From JBGSIC01 sp041751875 (GTDB lineage: Bacteria > Bdellovibrionota > FAC87 > UBA2466 > JACKAF01), in contig JBGSIC010000025.1 of the NCBI GenBank assembly GCA_041751875.1, positions 29,912 through 93,911 of the forward strand: a stretch of DNA of 64,000 nt, written 5' to 3'. The notes beneath the pieces are model-generated. The model was not told the origin of the DNA. It worked only from the letters and a program-made list of their open reading frames with translations, and ran no database searches. The position numbers were made by a program, and so were the translations under genes. The first letter of the stretch is position 1; each line of letters opens with the position of its first letter. This document shows positions 8,601 through 16,705 of this stretch, piece after piece.

Positions 8601-9781
8601 AACTTGCTGGGGAGCAAATTGAGCAGTACCGCAGCGAAGTGAAGAAAAATTTGGTGGATCCTTTCGAAGAAAAGGCCTTGGCCTTTTCCGTTCAGTGCGT
8701 TGAAAAGGCGCAGGAACTGAACCTTCTCACTGTGTGGGTTTCAAAGTGCTACGATCTCGTGGGCACACTCGATCCGAAGCGTTATCCGCACATCCGTACG
8801 CTCTTTCTGCCCCCGGTTCAGACGGCTTTAATCATGCCGACGGATAAGGAAATTCCTTTGGGCAAGGTGCGAAACTACGCCATTCCGGTTTACTCAACCG
8901 GTATGTTTAGCAAGCAAACCTTGCAGCGCACATTGGCTAGCGAAGAAAACCGTTCGCTCATGGTTCTTAACGACTACGATGAGAACCATCTCACTGCGCC
9001 CAAAGGATTGACCTACAATCTTCTTTCGCCGATTCGTTTGAAGACTCTTGCCAAGGATCTTCAAGCGCATGAGCCGAAGGATAAGGAAATCCCCAGTTTT
9101 GCTTACCTGAATCTAGCGCGTTTGGTTTACCCCCAGAAAGCGCTAACGCAGGTACTTGAAGCCATTGAACGTCAGCCCGATAGTGTAGCCTTGCACAACC
9201 TGCTGGGGCTCACGCATTTGGAGATGAACGACATCGCAGCAGCTAAAGTCACTTGGTTGTCGCTTGTCGCCCGCGGGGAAAAGAATGCGGCCATTTGGAA
9301 CAATCTAGGTGTCGTCTCGATGCTCTTGGGCAAAGAAAACGAAGCCATTGATTACTTCCAACAAGCCACGCAGATGGAGAACCCAGGTGAAGCTTTCGTA
9401 AATATGGGTTTCATCGCGCTTAAGTATCACAATGGTTTTGAAGCGAAAAAGAACTTCACCGAAGCACTCAAAGCCGGCGATGCTTCACCTGCGACCAAGG
9501 TGGGCTTGAACGTCGCGCGCTTGCAGAATCGCGAAATCGATTCCGCGGTGGAAATCTTGCCCGAGCTCAGCGAACGCTACAACAGCGATCCTTACGCGCG
9601 TCTGTCTGCGGCCTTCCTGATGATCGACATCATGGGCCAGAAAGACGCCGCGAGTAAGATGCTCACTGAGTATATGGATCGTTTCTTTGCGCGCTCGGAT
9701 CCTCTATTCCGCCAAGCGCTGGGAGAATCGGCTAAGAACGTAGCACCCTCAGATGATGGATTGCCTGAACTCGATCTCTAA
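5669..9781 (+). CDS. Very large TPR-repeat envelope protein
   Basis: 1370 aa from the GTG at 5669, chosen because GAGGGGG precedes it by 5 bases; an earlier TTG at 5648 lacks such a site. A hydrophobic segment (about residues 17-40, LAITLLVTLFFSLSVFG) is a signal peptide or anchor. The rest is almost all helical with many TPR motifs, e.g. ILYFLASSSLDLNRMQEAMTYYG, AYYKRGWCQFNSGNPKGA and, near the end, LHNLLGLTHLEMNDIAAA and WNNLGVVSMLLGKENEAIDYF. The architecture resembles the giant periplasmic TPR proteins of myxobacterial and bdellovibrio gliding and envelope complexes, but I cannot assign an ortholog. Pairing with a PilZ protein suggests a c-di-GMP-linked envelope or motility function (inference). 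Confidence 0.85.
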   Translation: MFNIHTPILEKKDRAGMGSLARPLSLTNLAITLLVTLFFSLSVFGSETTLRKRLTITKKTKISFAQTSKKGEENMPIEKMAILEKKREALIADIMKFMRQSSDSEQKDELRMRLANLYMEDYYSKLSKAQLLHQKALEDFDKLPEKERKRRRPPQMEKAQYLDSLKKSRNLYQGMLAKVKNHPRGDEILYFLASSSLDLNRMQEAMTYYGRLAAEYPKSPYYNESLIQLADYYFDKAKWVDAQKYYEDLIRLKYKPLMAYAYYKRGWCQFNSGNPKGAIQSYQWVISQDESDAEGNNLRIRNEAIRDIALTFVDLKQPEQAISFYTTLGEPYTRRGYETMASLYNEGGQYANAIQLWEALLASNRTHENNPKYVLDIVEAYRRGNQTAPAISALFNNLPAYTKNSGWYEFHANKPQLVKEAIEGFEDMARKLAIEAHAQAQKMKSDKLYQSAQDLYSLYLENFPDSAHSTQIRFYLAEILYKRNDYKSAANQYYKVYKSPDAGKLKVDSIRYALNALDRQLNTDRKEAGLSTISAKTQAKLADSGDANLEVIPYTKVETGFIKIAEEYLKDFPNNKDAPDVLYTQAYLRYTHHELNESYTGFWEFMKKYSKHPSAYSAEHLILDILNRKQNYDKLVAASEQFLKTPGLTKPEFRAEVSQILRSAELKRIQVLETAGKFQEAADGYIGYTQAYGAKDPVLYEKALYNASINYTKAGQTLKSVETQEKFLRRFNTSPFAKTMLLAVANTYQKLGRFNKAADFYYEFAKRFPQEEQAKTAHRLAGLFYWGSGKNKEAEGVMNQFLTAYPKGKERELVQTDLLGIYETQRDFPKQVAFYKNKRATENNPASYVIDSVHIADLLAQSNPKAAAGVFQEVHNFSARNLASITKDNDARNALARVEFWRVTQVEKQFTSIPLSLPQARLQANLKNKIQLLGTLENEYKRVAALGSGEWAMGALFKTASAYRHMAQAVNQAPVPPELAGEQIEQYRSEVKKNLVDPFEEKALAFSVQCVEKAQELNLLTVWVSKCYDLVGTLDPKRYPHIRTLFLPPVQTALIMPTDKEIPLGKVRNYAIPVYSTGMFSKQTLQRTLASEENRSLMVLNDYDENHLTAPKGLTYNLLSPIRLKTLAKDLQAHEPKDKEIPSFAYLNLARLVYPQKALTQVLEAIERQPDSVALHNLLGLTHLEMNDIAAAKVTWLSLVARGEKNAAIWNNLGVVSMLLGKENEAIDYFQQATQMENPGEAFVNMGFIALKYHNGFEAKKNFTEALKAGDASPATKVGLNVARLQNREIDSAVEILPELSERYNSDPYARLSAAFLMIDIMGQKDAASKMLTEYMDRFFARSDPLFRQALGESAKNVAPSDDGLPELDL

Positions 9782-9798
9782 AGGGTTTGAGCGCGAGT

Positions 9799-11019
9799 CT
9801 ACGATACGATGTCGGCCCAGGGAGGCAACTGCTGGTGGAACTCGTCATAGACGGTTTGAAGCTCGGGCAGCTGGGTTTTAGGAAGCGGATCAGCGGAAGG
9901 AAACTTCACGCCCAAGGGATCCACGTAACGATCGTCTAAATAGAATTCAAAATGCAAATGAGGTCCGGTAACTCGTCCTGTGGATCCGACGTAACCGATC
10001 ACCTGCCCCATCGATACACTCGCACCGGGACGAATCCCTGAAGCAAAATTTTTCAGATGCCGGTACGCCGTCTTGTAACGGCCTCCGTGGAATATTTTTA
10101 CGGTTTTACCTCCGCCGCCTTCCCATCGAGCGGACAACACGCGTCCGTCGCCTACTGACAGCACCGGCGTGCCTGTGGGCGCCCCGTAATCAATACCTAA
10201 ATGGGGCCGTCGAATTTTAAGAATCGGATGGAAACGACGCTGGGAAAAACGCGACGTGATCCGTCCGAACTTCATCGGACTTTTTAAAAACTTGCGCATG
10301 AGGCTATTCCCATCGCGGGAATAGTAGCGGGCCTTTCCATCAGCTCTCTCAAAACGCACCGCTGAGTGGACAATTCCTTGGTTTTCGAATTCAGCGGCTA
10401 CGACACGTCCCCAACCCACCGGCACGCCATCGGCGTAGATTTTTTCCACCAGCAACCGCCAACGGTCACCGACACGCGTTTCACGCGCAAAATCGATCAT
10501 AGAAGCAAATACGTCAGCTAGTTCGATAGTAACCGGCGCGGGCATCCCTGCGTTTTCAGAAGACTCCCAAAAAGATTCGCGAATATAACCGCTGAAGGCC
10601 ACAATTTCGCGCTCCGTTTCCGCGCGAACCGGTTTGGCCTTCCACTCGTTAGCATTTCGCTCCACCACAAGCCGATCAAAGGGCGAGAGCATAAAATCGA
10701 TGCGCTTGGGAACCGCTAGTTCTTCCTTCCACCACCGCAGGACCACGCGCGTTCCACTCGTGAGTCGATTGAGCGGATGAATATCCTTAGAAGCGCGAAC
10801 AATACTCATAATCGTCTCGCGATCCACGCCCACCTGCTGCAACATCGTATAAAGATTGGAGCCAGGCTCTACTTGCAGTTGGAGGGACTTTTCTTGAAGG
10901 TAGGAAGCTTCTTTCGCCCAGTCGTTGGGGGTAGCCATGAGGCCAGCCAAGGGAAAAGCGAAAAGCGATGGGCAGAGAACGACACTTAATAAAAGGATAC
11001 GCATAATTTGAGCTTGCAC
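9799..11019 (-). CDS. Exported M23-family peptidoglycan endopeptidase (LytM type)
   Basis: 406 aa. Signal peptide (RILLLSVVLCPSLFA), then a LysM/OapA-like N-terminal half (LQVEPGSNLYTMLQQVGVDRETI) and a C-terminal M23 domain. Zinc ligands are visible as HLGIDYGAPTGTPV (HxxxD) and GPHLHFEF (HxH), with a further His in AYRHL. Enzymes of this family cut cross-linking peptides in the cell wall during growth, division or, in predators, prey remodelling. Start is uncertain: GTG at 11019 or ATG at 11004; neither has a well-spaced Shine-Dalgarno. Convergent with the TPR gene, with 17 bp between. Confidence 0.9.
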   Translation of the reverse strand: MQAQIMRILLLSVVLCPSLFAFPLAGLMATPNDWAKEASYLQEKSLQLQVEPGSNLYTMLQQVGVDRETIMSIVRASKDIHPLNRLTSGTRVVLRWWKEELAVPKRIDFMLSPFDRLVVERNANEWKAKPVRAETEREIVAFSGYIRESFWESSENAGMPAPVTIELADVFASMIDFARETRVGDRWRLLVEKIYADGVPVGWGRVVAAEFENQGIVHSAVRFERADGKARYYSRDGNSLMRKFLKSPMKFGRITSRFSQRRFHPILKIRRPHLGIDYGAPTGTPVLSVGDGRVLSARWEGGGGKTVKIFHGGRYKTAYRHLKNFASGIRPGASVSMGQVIGYVGSTGRVTGPHLHFEFYLDDRYVDPLGVKFPSADPLPKTQLPELQTVYDEFHQQLPPWADIVS

Positions 11020-11048
11020 GCCCTAATTTATACCATGGGATGCCAGAG

Positions 11049-11078
11049 GGTGTCAGTCCCCTTTTCTCACCTGACACC
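11049..11078. repeat. GGTGTCAG/CTGACACC palindrome upstream of bolA
   Basis: Perfect 8-base arms (11049-11056, 11071-11078) around a 14-base loop, with TTTT directly after on the plus strand. It lies between divergent M23 and bolA genes, so it is not at the end of either. The outer arms resemble those of the palindromic element at 62050-62094, and it may be a degenerate copy. Confidence 0.5.
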
Positions 11079-11104
11079 TTTTCCCGGCCCTGTTATAAAA
11101 GGAT

Positions 11105-11437
11105 ATGTCGATTCAGGACAATATCTTACAGAAGCTCACTAAGGCCTTTCACCCTGTTGCGATTGAAGTGCTCAACGAGAGTCGCGGACACAGTGTTTCG
11201 CCCGCCGGCGAAAGCCACTTCAAAGTCGTCTTGGTGAGCCCTGATTTTCAGGGGAAAAGCCTCGTGCGGCGTCACCAAGCGGTCTATGAGTCGCTACAGG
11301 AAGAACTCGCAGACGCGGTGCATGCTCTAGCCCTCCATCTTTACACGCCCGAAGAATGGGCTCAGAAAACCTCTCAAAACATAGGAGCAGCCCCCTCCCC
11401 CGCGTGCGCTGGGGGTTCCAAGTCCGAACATGAATAA
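11105..11437 (+). CDS. bolA: BolA family protein
   Basis: 110 aa with AAGGAT directly upstream. The BolA fold is clear: NILQKLTKAFHPVAIEVLNES, then GHSV...ESHFKVVLVSPDFQGKSLVRRHQAVYESL and ADAVHALALHLYTPEEW. His in GHSV and in RRHQ are the usual cluster ligands. BolA proteins partner with monothiol glutaredoxins in [2Fe-2S] handling and affect stress and cell-shape regulation. About 18 extra C-terminal residues (Ala/Pro/Gly) follow the domain. It overlaps the next gene by 8 bp, so the two are translated from one mRNA. Confidence 0.9.
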   Translation: MSIQDNILQKLTKAFHPVAIEVLNESRGHSVSPAGESHFKVVLVSPDFQGKSLVRRHQAVYESLQEELADAVHALALHLYTPEEWAQKTSQNIGAAPSPACAGGSKSEHE

Positions 11438-12803
11438 GCTCACTGATCTGATCTCCTCTCAGCGCGCGTATTTCCTATCGGGTGCCACTCGCCCTCTCGC
11501 ATTTCGCCAAGTGCAGCTTAAAAAACTCCGTGAGGCGATCAAAAACCGAGAAGCCGGTTTAACGGAGGCCCTGCAGAAGGATTTGCACAAACCCACCCTG
11601 GAAGCCTTTGCGAGCGAAATTGCGATTGTTTACGAAGAGATGAAATTTATTCTTAAGAAACTACCGGGTTGGGTGAAGCCTGCACGCCGCCCGACTCCGC
11701 TCGTGCATTTTCCCGCTCGCAGCTGGGTGCAAAGCGAGCCGCTGGGATGCGTTCTTGTCATCGCGCCCTGGAACTACCCCTTTCAGCTCCTTATCTCCCC
11801 GCTCATGGGAGCCATTGCCGCCGGTAATTGCGTTATTCTCAAACCTTCTGAGCTCGCGCCGCACACCTCGGCATTCGTGGCAAATCTCATCAAGGATACT
11901 TTTGGACCTGAATTTGTGGCTTGCGTCGAGGGGGGTGTCGACGTTAACACCGCTTTGCTTGAAGAACGCTTCGACTATATTTTCTATACCGGTGGGGCGC
12001 CCGTCGCCAAGATTGTGGCCACCGCCGCCGCCAAGCACCTTACTCCCGTCACACTCGAACTCGGCGGTAAAAGTCCCGCTTTGATCGACTCCAGTGCCCC
12101 TTTGCGCTTGACCGCACGACGCCTCATTTGGGGAAAGTTTTTTAACGCGGGTCAGACCTGCGTCGCGCCAGACTACGTGCTCGTTCCGAAGGACAAGCAA
12201 AAGGCTCTCATCGAGGAAATGAAACTCGCCGTACAAGATTACTTCGGCGCAGACCCTCATAAAAGTCCTGACTACGCCCGAATCATCAACCAACGCCATT
12301 TTGAACGGCTCAAACAACTTATCCCGCCTTCTCCACTGGACATCGGAGGGGAAACGGATGCCGCCGACAAATATATCGCGCCCACCGTGTTTTCCTGTGA
12401 CGATTGGGAGAGCCCGGTGATGCAGGAAGAAATCTTTGGCCCCCTTCTTCCCGTTTTAGGTTACGAAGACGCGGAACAAGCGTTGCAATTTATCGAGAGC
12501 CACCCCAAGCCGCTCGCGCTCTATATTTTTTCCCGCAATAAACGCCAACAAAACAATGTGCTGGCGCGTTTATCCTTTGGCGGCGGTTGCGTGAATGACA
12601 CGCTCGTGCATCTAGCTACTCCCCATCTACCGTTTGGAGGAGTCGGAGGTAGTGGATACGGTTCTTATCACGGACGATCGAGCTTTGAGTGTTTCAGCCA
12701 CTTCAAACCGATTCTTAAGCGCGGAACCTGGTTGGACGTACCGCTACGCTATCCCCCCTACAAAAATAAGCTGCGTTGGGTAAAGAAATTGCTGACGTTG
12801 TAA
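11430..12803 (+). CDS. Aldehyde dehydrogenase (ALDH3 / coniferyl-aldehyde dehydrogenase type)
   Basis: 457 aa, the short form typical of ALDH3-like enzymes, which oxidise medium or long-chain and aromatic aldehydes with NAD(P)+. Visible motifs: APWNYPFQL (about 112-120), the general base Glu210 in VTLELGGKSP, the catalytic Cys244 in GQTCVAPDYV and EEIFGPLLPV. A C-terminal hydrophobic and basic stretch (WLDVPLRYPPYKNKLRWVKKLLTL) resembles the membrane-associating end of fatty-aldehyde dehydrogenases. Translationally coupled to bolA. Exact substrate not readable from sequence. Confidence 0.92.
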   Translation: MNKLTDLISSQRAYFLSGATRPLAFRQVQLKKLREAIKNREAGLTEALQKDLHKPTLEAFASEIAIVYEEMKFILKKLPGWVKPARRPTPLVHFPARSWVQSEPLGCVLVIAPWNYPFQLLISPLMGAIAAGNCVILKPSELAPHTSAFVANLIKDTFGPEFVACVEGGVDVNTALLEERFDYIFYTGGAPVAKIVATAAAKHLTPVTLELGGKSPALIDSSAPLRLTARRLIWGKFFNAGQTCVAPDYVLVPKDKQKALIEEMKLAVQDYFGADPHKSPDYARIINQRHFERLKQLIPPSPLDIGGETDAADKYIAPTVFSCDDWESPVMQEEIFGPLLPVLGYEDAEQALQFIESHPKPLALYIFSRNKRQQNNVLARLSFGGGCVNDTLVHLATPHLPFGGVGGSGYGSYHGRSSFECFSHFKPILKRGTWLDVPLRYPPYKNKLRWVKKLLTL

Positions 12804-12809
12804 ACTTTG

Positions 12810-12914
12810 GGTGCCAGGTCACTTTTGCGCTTCGCCCAAACCTCGCGAGCAGGTGCGTTTAGAATTGTGGCCGAACAGAGCGAGACGAGCCGAAGGCTAA
12901 AGTGCACAGGCACC
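12810..12914. repeat. Interspersed palindromic element, copy 1 (interrupted)
   Basis: Left arm ggtgccaggtcacttttgcg (12810-12829) continues to cgcttcgcccaaa as in the copies near 61.4 and 62.05 kb. The right arm aagtgcacaggcacc ends at 12914. About 60 bp of unrelated or diverged DNA separates the arms here, so this copy looks like an insertion or a fused pair. It fills the gap between two convergent genes and could act as a bidirectional terminator. Confidence 0.7.
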
Positions 12915-12919
12915 TACTT

Positions 12920-13546
12920 TTAGAGGCGTTTTTCTTGAAGAGCGTGAACGAAGCTGATGCAGTAGCGCACTCCGGAAACCAGTGAAATCACCAGAGCGGC
13001 GTAAAGAATCCACGTCCCGATCTCAAAGGCGTTTAAGCCGAATACGGGACCGTACCAGCTGAGTAGCCCGATACCGACCAACTGAAACACCAGTTTGATT
13101 TTTCCAAACCGATCCGCATCAATGATAATTCCCTCGCCTACCGCGACGCTGCGTAACCCGGTGATAAAAATCTCGCGCGACAACAGGGCTAGAACCAACC
13201 ATTCTTCCACCCGATCTAACTGCAGAAGCATGATGAGCACTACCATCAAAAACAGTTTATCCGCTACGGGATCCAGAAACTTTCCCAGCACACTGACAAT
13301 GCCCCATTTGCGTGCGTAATAACCATCGAGAAGATCAGTGATACCGGCGATGGCCACAATCAGCGCGGCCATTCGGCCGGGTGAGTAACGAAAAGTGAAA
13401 TCAAACTTAAAAAGGGGTTGATCCGTGTCATAAGCGAGAAAGACCGCCACCAACGGAATGAGCGCGATTCGAAACAGGCTCAGGCAATTGGGAAGATTGA
13501 GTAGATTCTTGCGTGACCGAAATTGCGCGTCGAAGTCCATCGGCAT
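12920..13546 (-). CDS. pgsA: CDP-diacylglycerol-glycerol-3-phosphate 3-phosphatidyltransferase
   Basis: 208 aa integral membrane enzyme that makes phosphatidylglycerophosphate, the committed step to phosphatidylglycerol and cardiolipin. The CDP-alcohol phosphotransferase signature D-x2-DG-x2-AR-x8-G-x3-D-x3-D is complete in DLLDGYYARKW...GKFLDPVADK. N-terminal NLPNCLSLFRIALIP is the typical start of the first membrane helix, and further hydrophobic helices follow. The start at 13546 gives a slightly long cytoplasmic tail (MPMDFDAQFRSRKN). queF lies 62 bp upstream in the same direction. Confidence 0.95.
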   Translation of the reverse strand: MPMDFDAQFRSRKNLLNLPNCLSLFRIALIPLVAVFLAYDTDQPLFKFDFTFRYSPGRMAALIVAIAGITDLLDGYYARKWGIVSVLGKFLDPVADKLFLMVVLIMLLQLDRVEEWLVLALLSREIFITGLRSVAVGEGIIIDADRFGKIKLVFQLVGIGLLSWYGPVFGLNAFEIGTWILYAALVISLVSGVRYCISFVHALQEKRL

Positions 13547-13608
13547 GCAAAAGTCTCATATCCGGGAACAAAAGCGAAGAAAGAAAGAAGCCCGGCTTTT
13601 AGGGAAGT

Positions 13609-14025
13609 TTAGGCTGGGGTAAGCGCCGCGTCTGGTGTGTTTTCCAGCGCGCTGTAACGCGCCCTTACCACTGTTTTTATATTTCCCCGCACATTGAAGT
13701 CACCCTCGACTTCCATTTTCCAAGGTACGCAAGCTGCTACCAGATCAGACAAGATCAGATTCACAGCCGCTTCGTGAAAAATGCCCACATTGCGAAAAGC
13801 GTTGATATACAATTTGAGCGATTTGAGCTCAATGCATTTTTCCTGAGGCTCGTAGTGAATGCGAATCACGCCAAAATCGGGAAAGCCGCTCTTCGGGCAA
13901 ACGGCTGTCCACTCGGGACAGGTGAAGGAAATTTCATATCGGCGCGTGGGTTCCGGGTTAGGGAAAGTCTCAATCCCAGCAGCTTCAAGCCCAGCGGGCC
14001 TCGGAGAACGATTGGAAAGCGTCAT
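13609..14025 (-). CDS. queF: NADPH-dependent 7-cyano-7-deazaguanine reductase
   Basis: 138 aa, the short single-domain form of QueF, which reduces preQ0 to preQ1 in queuosine synthesis (cytoplasm, T-fold). Catalytic Cys43 is in TAVCPKSGFPDFG with the proton-donor Asp50; CIELKSLKLY matches the substrate and NADPH-binding signature, and FHEA keeps the conserved His84. No other queuosine genes (queC, queD, queE) lie nearby, so the pathway is dispersed. Confidence 0.95.
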   Translation of the reverse strand: MTLSNRSPRPAGLEAAGIETFPNPEPTRRYEISFTCPEWTAVCPKSGFPDFGVIRIHYEPQEKCIELKSLKLYINAFRNVGIFHEAAVNLILSDLVAACVPWKMEVEGDFNVRGNIKTVVRARYSALENTPDAALTPA

Positions 14026-14039
14026 AGCAGATAGGGCTA

Positions 14040-14771
14040 TTACACTCTAAATTGAAGAGCAAGCGCCAAGCGCGCCCCAAAAAGCAGGCCCCCACTTCCG
14101 GTCAGGTGCAAAAGCCCATGGAGGCTGGTCGCAAGATAGGATCCTTCGTTCATATTAGACGTGCCCGTAACCCCCAACAAACCCATCACCATGCGATGGC
14201 TTGGGACAGGAACCGCAATAGACTCCGCCATTTTCTGGGTGCGCGACAGGCCATGGAGATACTGGACTCCCCCTTCCAACCCCCAACCCATTCTCCCCCC
14301 ATAAGGTCGTCGAAGTGTGTACCCGAAAAGAACTCCCAACGCTGCACTACTTTGAACCTGTGAGGCTTGCGAAGATTCGGGTTCCTCAATCACCCCTGAT
14401 CCGGACTCCAGAGCACGTCCCAAAGCGGAACGCTCATACCCAAGCATAAAGGTCAGATAACTTTGTGACCCTAGTCCGGTGGTGAGTAACCCTGCCGCCC
14501 CAAACCCGATGCCCATCGATGTCCCCGTACGACCCGCCAAAGTCGCCATCAGACCGTTTACTCCAATTTGGAGCCCCAAAGCGGTACGCCCCTCGCGCAG
14601 TGCCATACTCGCCGGCGCTCTTGAAGCGGCGTTCGCACCGGAGTCGGAGCGCAGTTCGCGTGAAATCGAACGCGTTTTTTTTCCCTTCACTTTTCGTTTT
14701 TGTTTTTCCCCAAAACCCGAAGAAGAAAAAAGCACCAAACAAAGAACAAGCGGAATTAGGCGCGCCGACAA
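14040..14771 (-). CDS. Exported protein, probable small outer-membrane beta-barrel
   Basis: 243 aa from TTG 14771, chosen because GGGAGG lies 5-6 bases upstream and the product then begins with a clean signal peptide (SARLIPLVLCLVLFSSSGFG). A TTG at 14807 is possible but has no ribosome-binding site. After a basic linker (EKQKRKVKGKKTRS) the chain alternates Gly-rich strands (LQIGVNGLMATLAGRTG, YLTFMLGYERS, LGVLFGYTLRRPYGG) and ends in FRV, compatible with a barrel closing strand. No known family recognised. Overlaps the upstream protease stop codon by 16 bp, so it is translationally coupled to it. Confidence 0.65.
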   Translation of the reverse strand: MSARLIPLVLCLVLFSSSGFGEKQKRKVKGKKTRSISRELRSDSGANAASRAPASMALREGRTALGLQIGVNGLMATLAGRTGTSMGIGFGAAGLLTTGLGSQSYLTFMLGYERSALGRALESGSGVIEEPESSQASQVQSSAALGVLFGYTLRRPYGGRMGWGLEGGVQYLHGLSRTQKMAESIAVPVPSHRMVMGLLGVTGTSNMNEGSYLATSLHGLLHLTGSGGLLFGARLALALQFRV

Positions 14772-16600
14772 GCGAGCCTCCCAGCGAGAACGGTCAGCCC
14801 AAGCCAAAGTAAGAGGAGGGCAAGCGAAACCGCGCTACGCTGCGCAGGCCGTACTGACAGACAACTCGTGAAACCTAGGGATAAACTGCCGTCGGCGTCA
14901 AAAATATCGGCGTCCATGGCCCCACGAAAGTTGAGAGTATTGTAAAACAGCGTGCGAATGGTTTGGGCGTTTTCGCCATCGTGCAAGGCCACGTCGGCTT
15001 GCACCACCGCTTCTACCGCCTCAATAAATCCAGGCTCTTGTGAAAGAAAAAAGAGACTTTTGAAAGCAATTTTATCCGCCTTAGCCACCCCCAGCTCGTC
15101 TCGTAGTTGCCACAGTCCGCTGGCCCATGTCCAGCCTACGGTGTGCGCATCCGAAAAATCTTCGTCAACGGTTCCTCCCTCTGTATTCGAAAACACCTTT
15201 AACACAGCAATATCGCGCTTGAGTTGTGCACAGTTTTGAAAGGCGTATTCCCCGATCTCAGTAACAGGTTCCCCGTTGAGCGCGGTGATCTCTGAAACCG
15301 CAAAATAGTCAGAGTAACCTTCGTGCAAAGAGTCTCCGACGTTGTATAGAACGCCCTGACCCGGAATCATCGATGTGATCGCGTCCGTGATGTAGTGCTG
15401 GTACTCGTGCACCACGACCACCGCCTCTCTGGCAAGATCGTAGAGAACCGCACTGGGACAAATGGGAGAAGGGGTTGGAGGACCTGCCAAATCGGCAGGC
15501 GGAAGAAAAAATAATCCCGACCTGGGAAGTCCGTCGACGTCAAGAGTGAGTGAGGCGTAGAAGGCGTTGTTAAACTGCACACCGTCATCGTCTGGCGGAC
15601 TGTCCGTATCGATTGAGTTGGTATTGATACTTACATCAATCGGATCCAGTGGAAAGCTCATGCTTGTGCCGGTACTGGTAAGATGCGCGTCGATCGCCGC
15701 ACGATAGTGCTTGAGGTGATAAAAAACATTTACCCCGTCAAAACTCTGATTCGGGCAGCCGGTCGTAACCCCATTGGAGTCGCACGCGAAGTTGTAGTCG
15801 CCCGAGTTGCCGTTAGCGCCAAAAGCCCCCTGAGCGCTGTAGTTGGTATTGACGTTAATATCTACTTTATCGCGGTTAATGGAGTCTTCTTCCCGCCGGA
15901 CATGGGCGGTCCCATCGGAAAGGAATGTGGTCACGCTGGGAATCGTTTCTGACGCTAGAGGCGCCCCATCTCCCGGAGAAGTCCGATCAGGGTGAATTTT
16001 ATACACTGGTTGAGAGGCGTTTCTGTGGGTTCTTCTTTCATCCAAAACTTCAGCATTCATCGCATCAACAATCACGTGCCGCCCCAGACGCGGACTACGT
16101 TCTAGCAAGCGCACTTCAAAGGCGTAACTTGCCGTTTCGGATTTGCGATCAAAATAAACGACCGGATCCATGTCAAAACGGGTTTGGCTTCGAGCCGATA
16201 TCTTCCACTGCTTTTTCAGACGCGCTTCAATCTGAGCCGGGGAAAGCTCAACGTGACGCAAGGGCGATAAGGAAAAATTCTGTCTGAAGGTGCTTGTAGC
16301 AAAATCCACTGCTCCATCGTGACGCGTGTGTACATTGAGAAAGTGAAACACAACGCGACGCCCGCGTAAGAACAGCTGAAAGCGATCGTGCCGGTGCGTG
16401 GCATCTTTGACGGTGCGCACCACACGCCACTGAAACCCCGAAGCATTCGAAAACGGATAATATTTACTAATAAATTCTGTCGTCGATAAGTTTTCACCGA
16501 TCGCACGGTAGAAACGAAGCTGTCCCTTGGAGTGAAACAACTCGGTGCTCTGGGCAGTGATACACAGGGCCAGAGCAAGAATGACCCCCAACTTTTTCAT
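14756..16600 (-). CDS. Exported thermolysin/fungalysin-like zinc metalloprotease with C-terminal membrane tail
   Basis: 614 aa. Signal peptide MKKLGVILALALCITAQS, an N-terminal propeptide region (about 30-200), then a catalytic part with His398-Glu399-Tyr-Gln-His402 (HExxH) and downstream Glu427 in HEGYSDYFA, the gluzincin arrangement of the M4/M36 group. The last 30 residues form a hydrophobic helix followed by basic residues (WLGLTVLAGRLACRRA), like a C-terminal sorting or retention tail. Probably secreted or held at the membrane and activated by propeptide removal. It leads an operon with a barrel-like protein. No good Shine-Dalgarno precedes the ATG. Confidence 0.82.
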   Translation of the reverse strand: MKKLGVILALALCITAQSTELFHSKGQLRFYRAIGENLSTTEFISKYYPFSNASGFQWRVVRTVKDATHRHDRFQLFLRGRRVVFHFLNVHTRHDGAVDFATSTFRQNFSLSPLRHVELSPAQIEARLKKQWKISARSQTRFDMDPVVYFDRKSETASYAFEVRLLERSPRLGRHVIVDAMNAEVLDERRTHRNASQPVYKIHPDRTSPGDGAPLASETIPSVTTFLSDGTAHVRREEDSINRDKVDINVNTNYSAQGAFGANGNSGDYNFACDSNGVTTGCPNQSFDGVNVFYHLKHYRAAIDAHLTSTGTSMSFPLDPIDVSINTNSIDTDSPPDDDGVQFNNAFYASLTLDVDGLPRSGLFFLPPADLAGPPTPSPICPSAVLYDLAREAVVVVHEYQHYITDAITSMIPGQGVLYNVGDSLHEGYSDYFAVSEITALNGEPVTEIGEYAFQNCAQLKRDIAVLKVFSNTEGGTVDEDFSDAHTVGWTWASGLWQLRDELGVAKADKIAFKSLFFLSQEPGFIEAVEAVVQADVALHDGENAQTIRTLFYNTLNFRGAMDADIFDADGSLSLGFTSCLSVRPAQRSAVSLALLLLWLGLTVLAGRLACRRA

Positions 16601-16626
16601 GATTTAGCGAAATGTGATGCCTTACT

Positions 16627-16655
16627 ATTCTTTAAAGAAAAGTCGCATTCGTCAA
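16627..16655 (-). promoter_or_regulatory. Candidate sigma-70-type promoter for the metalloprotease
   Basis: On the minus strand TTGACG (16655-16650) and AAGAAT (16632-16627) are 17 bases apart, giving a leader of about 20 nt. The -35 matches five of six positions and the -10 four of six, so support is moderate only. Confidence 0.3.
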
Positions 16656-16705
16656 TGATAAGCCCTTCTTCCATACCGATTTTTCAGTTATGCTTTTGGG
16701 GCATC

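Noticed and set aside
11661..12317. 218-aa minus-strand open frame
   Set aside because: Lies entirely inside the well-supported aldehyde dehydrogenase gene and has no recognisable domain.
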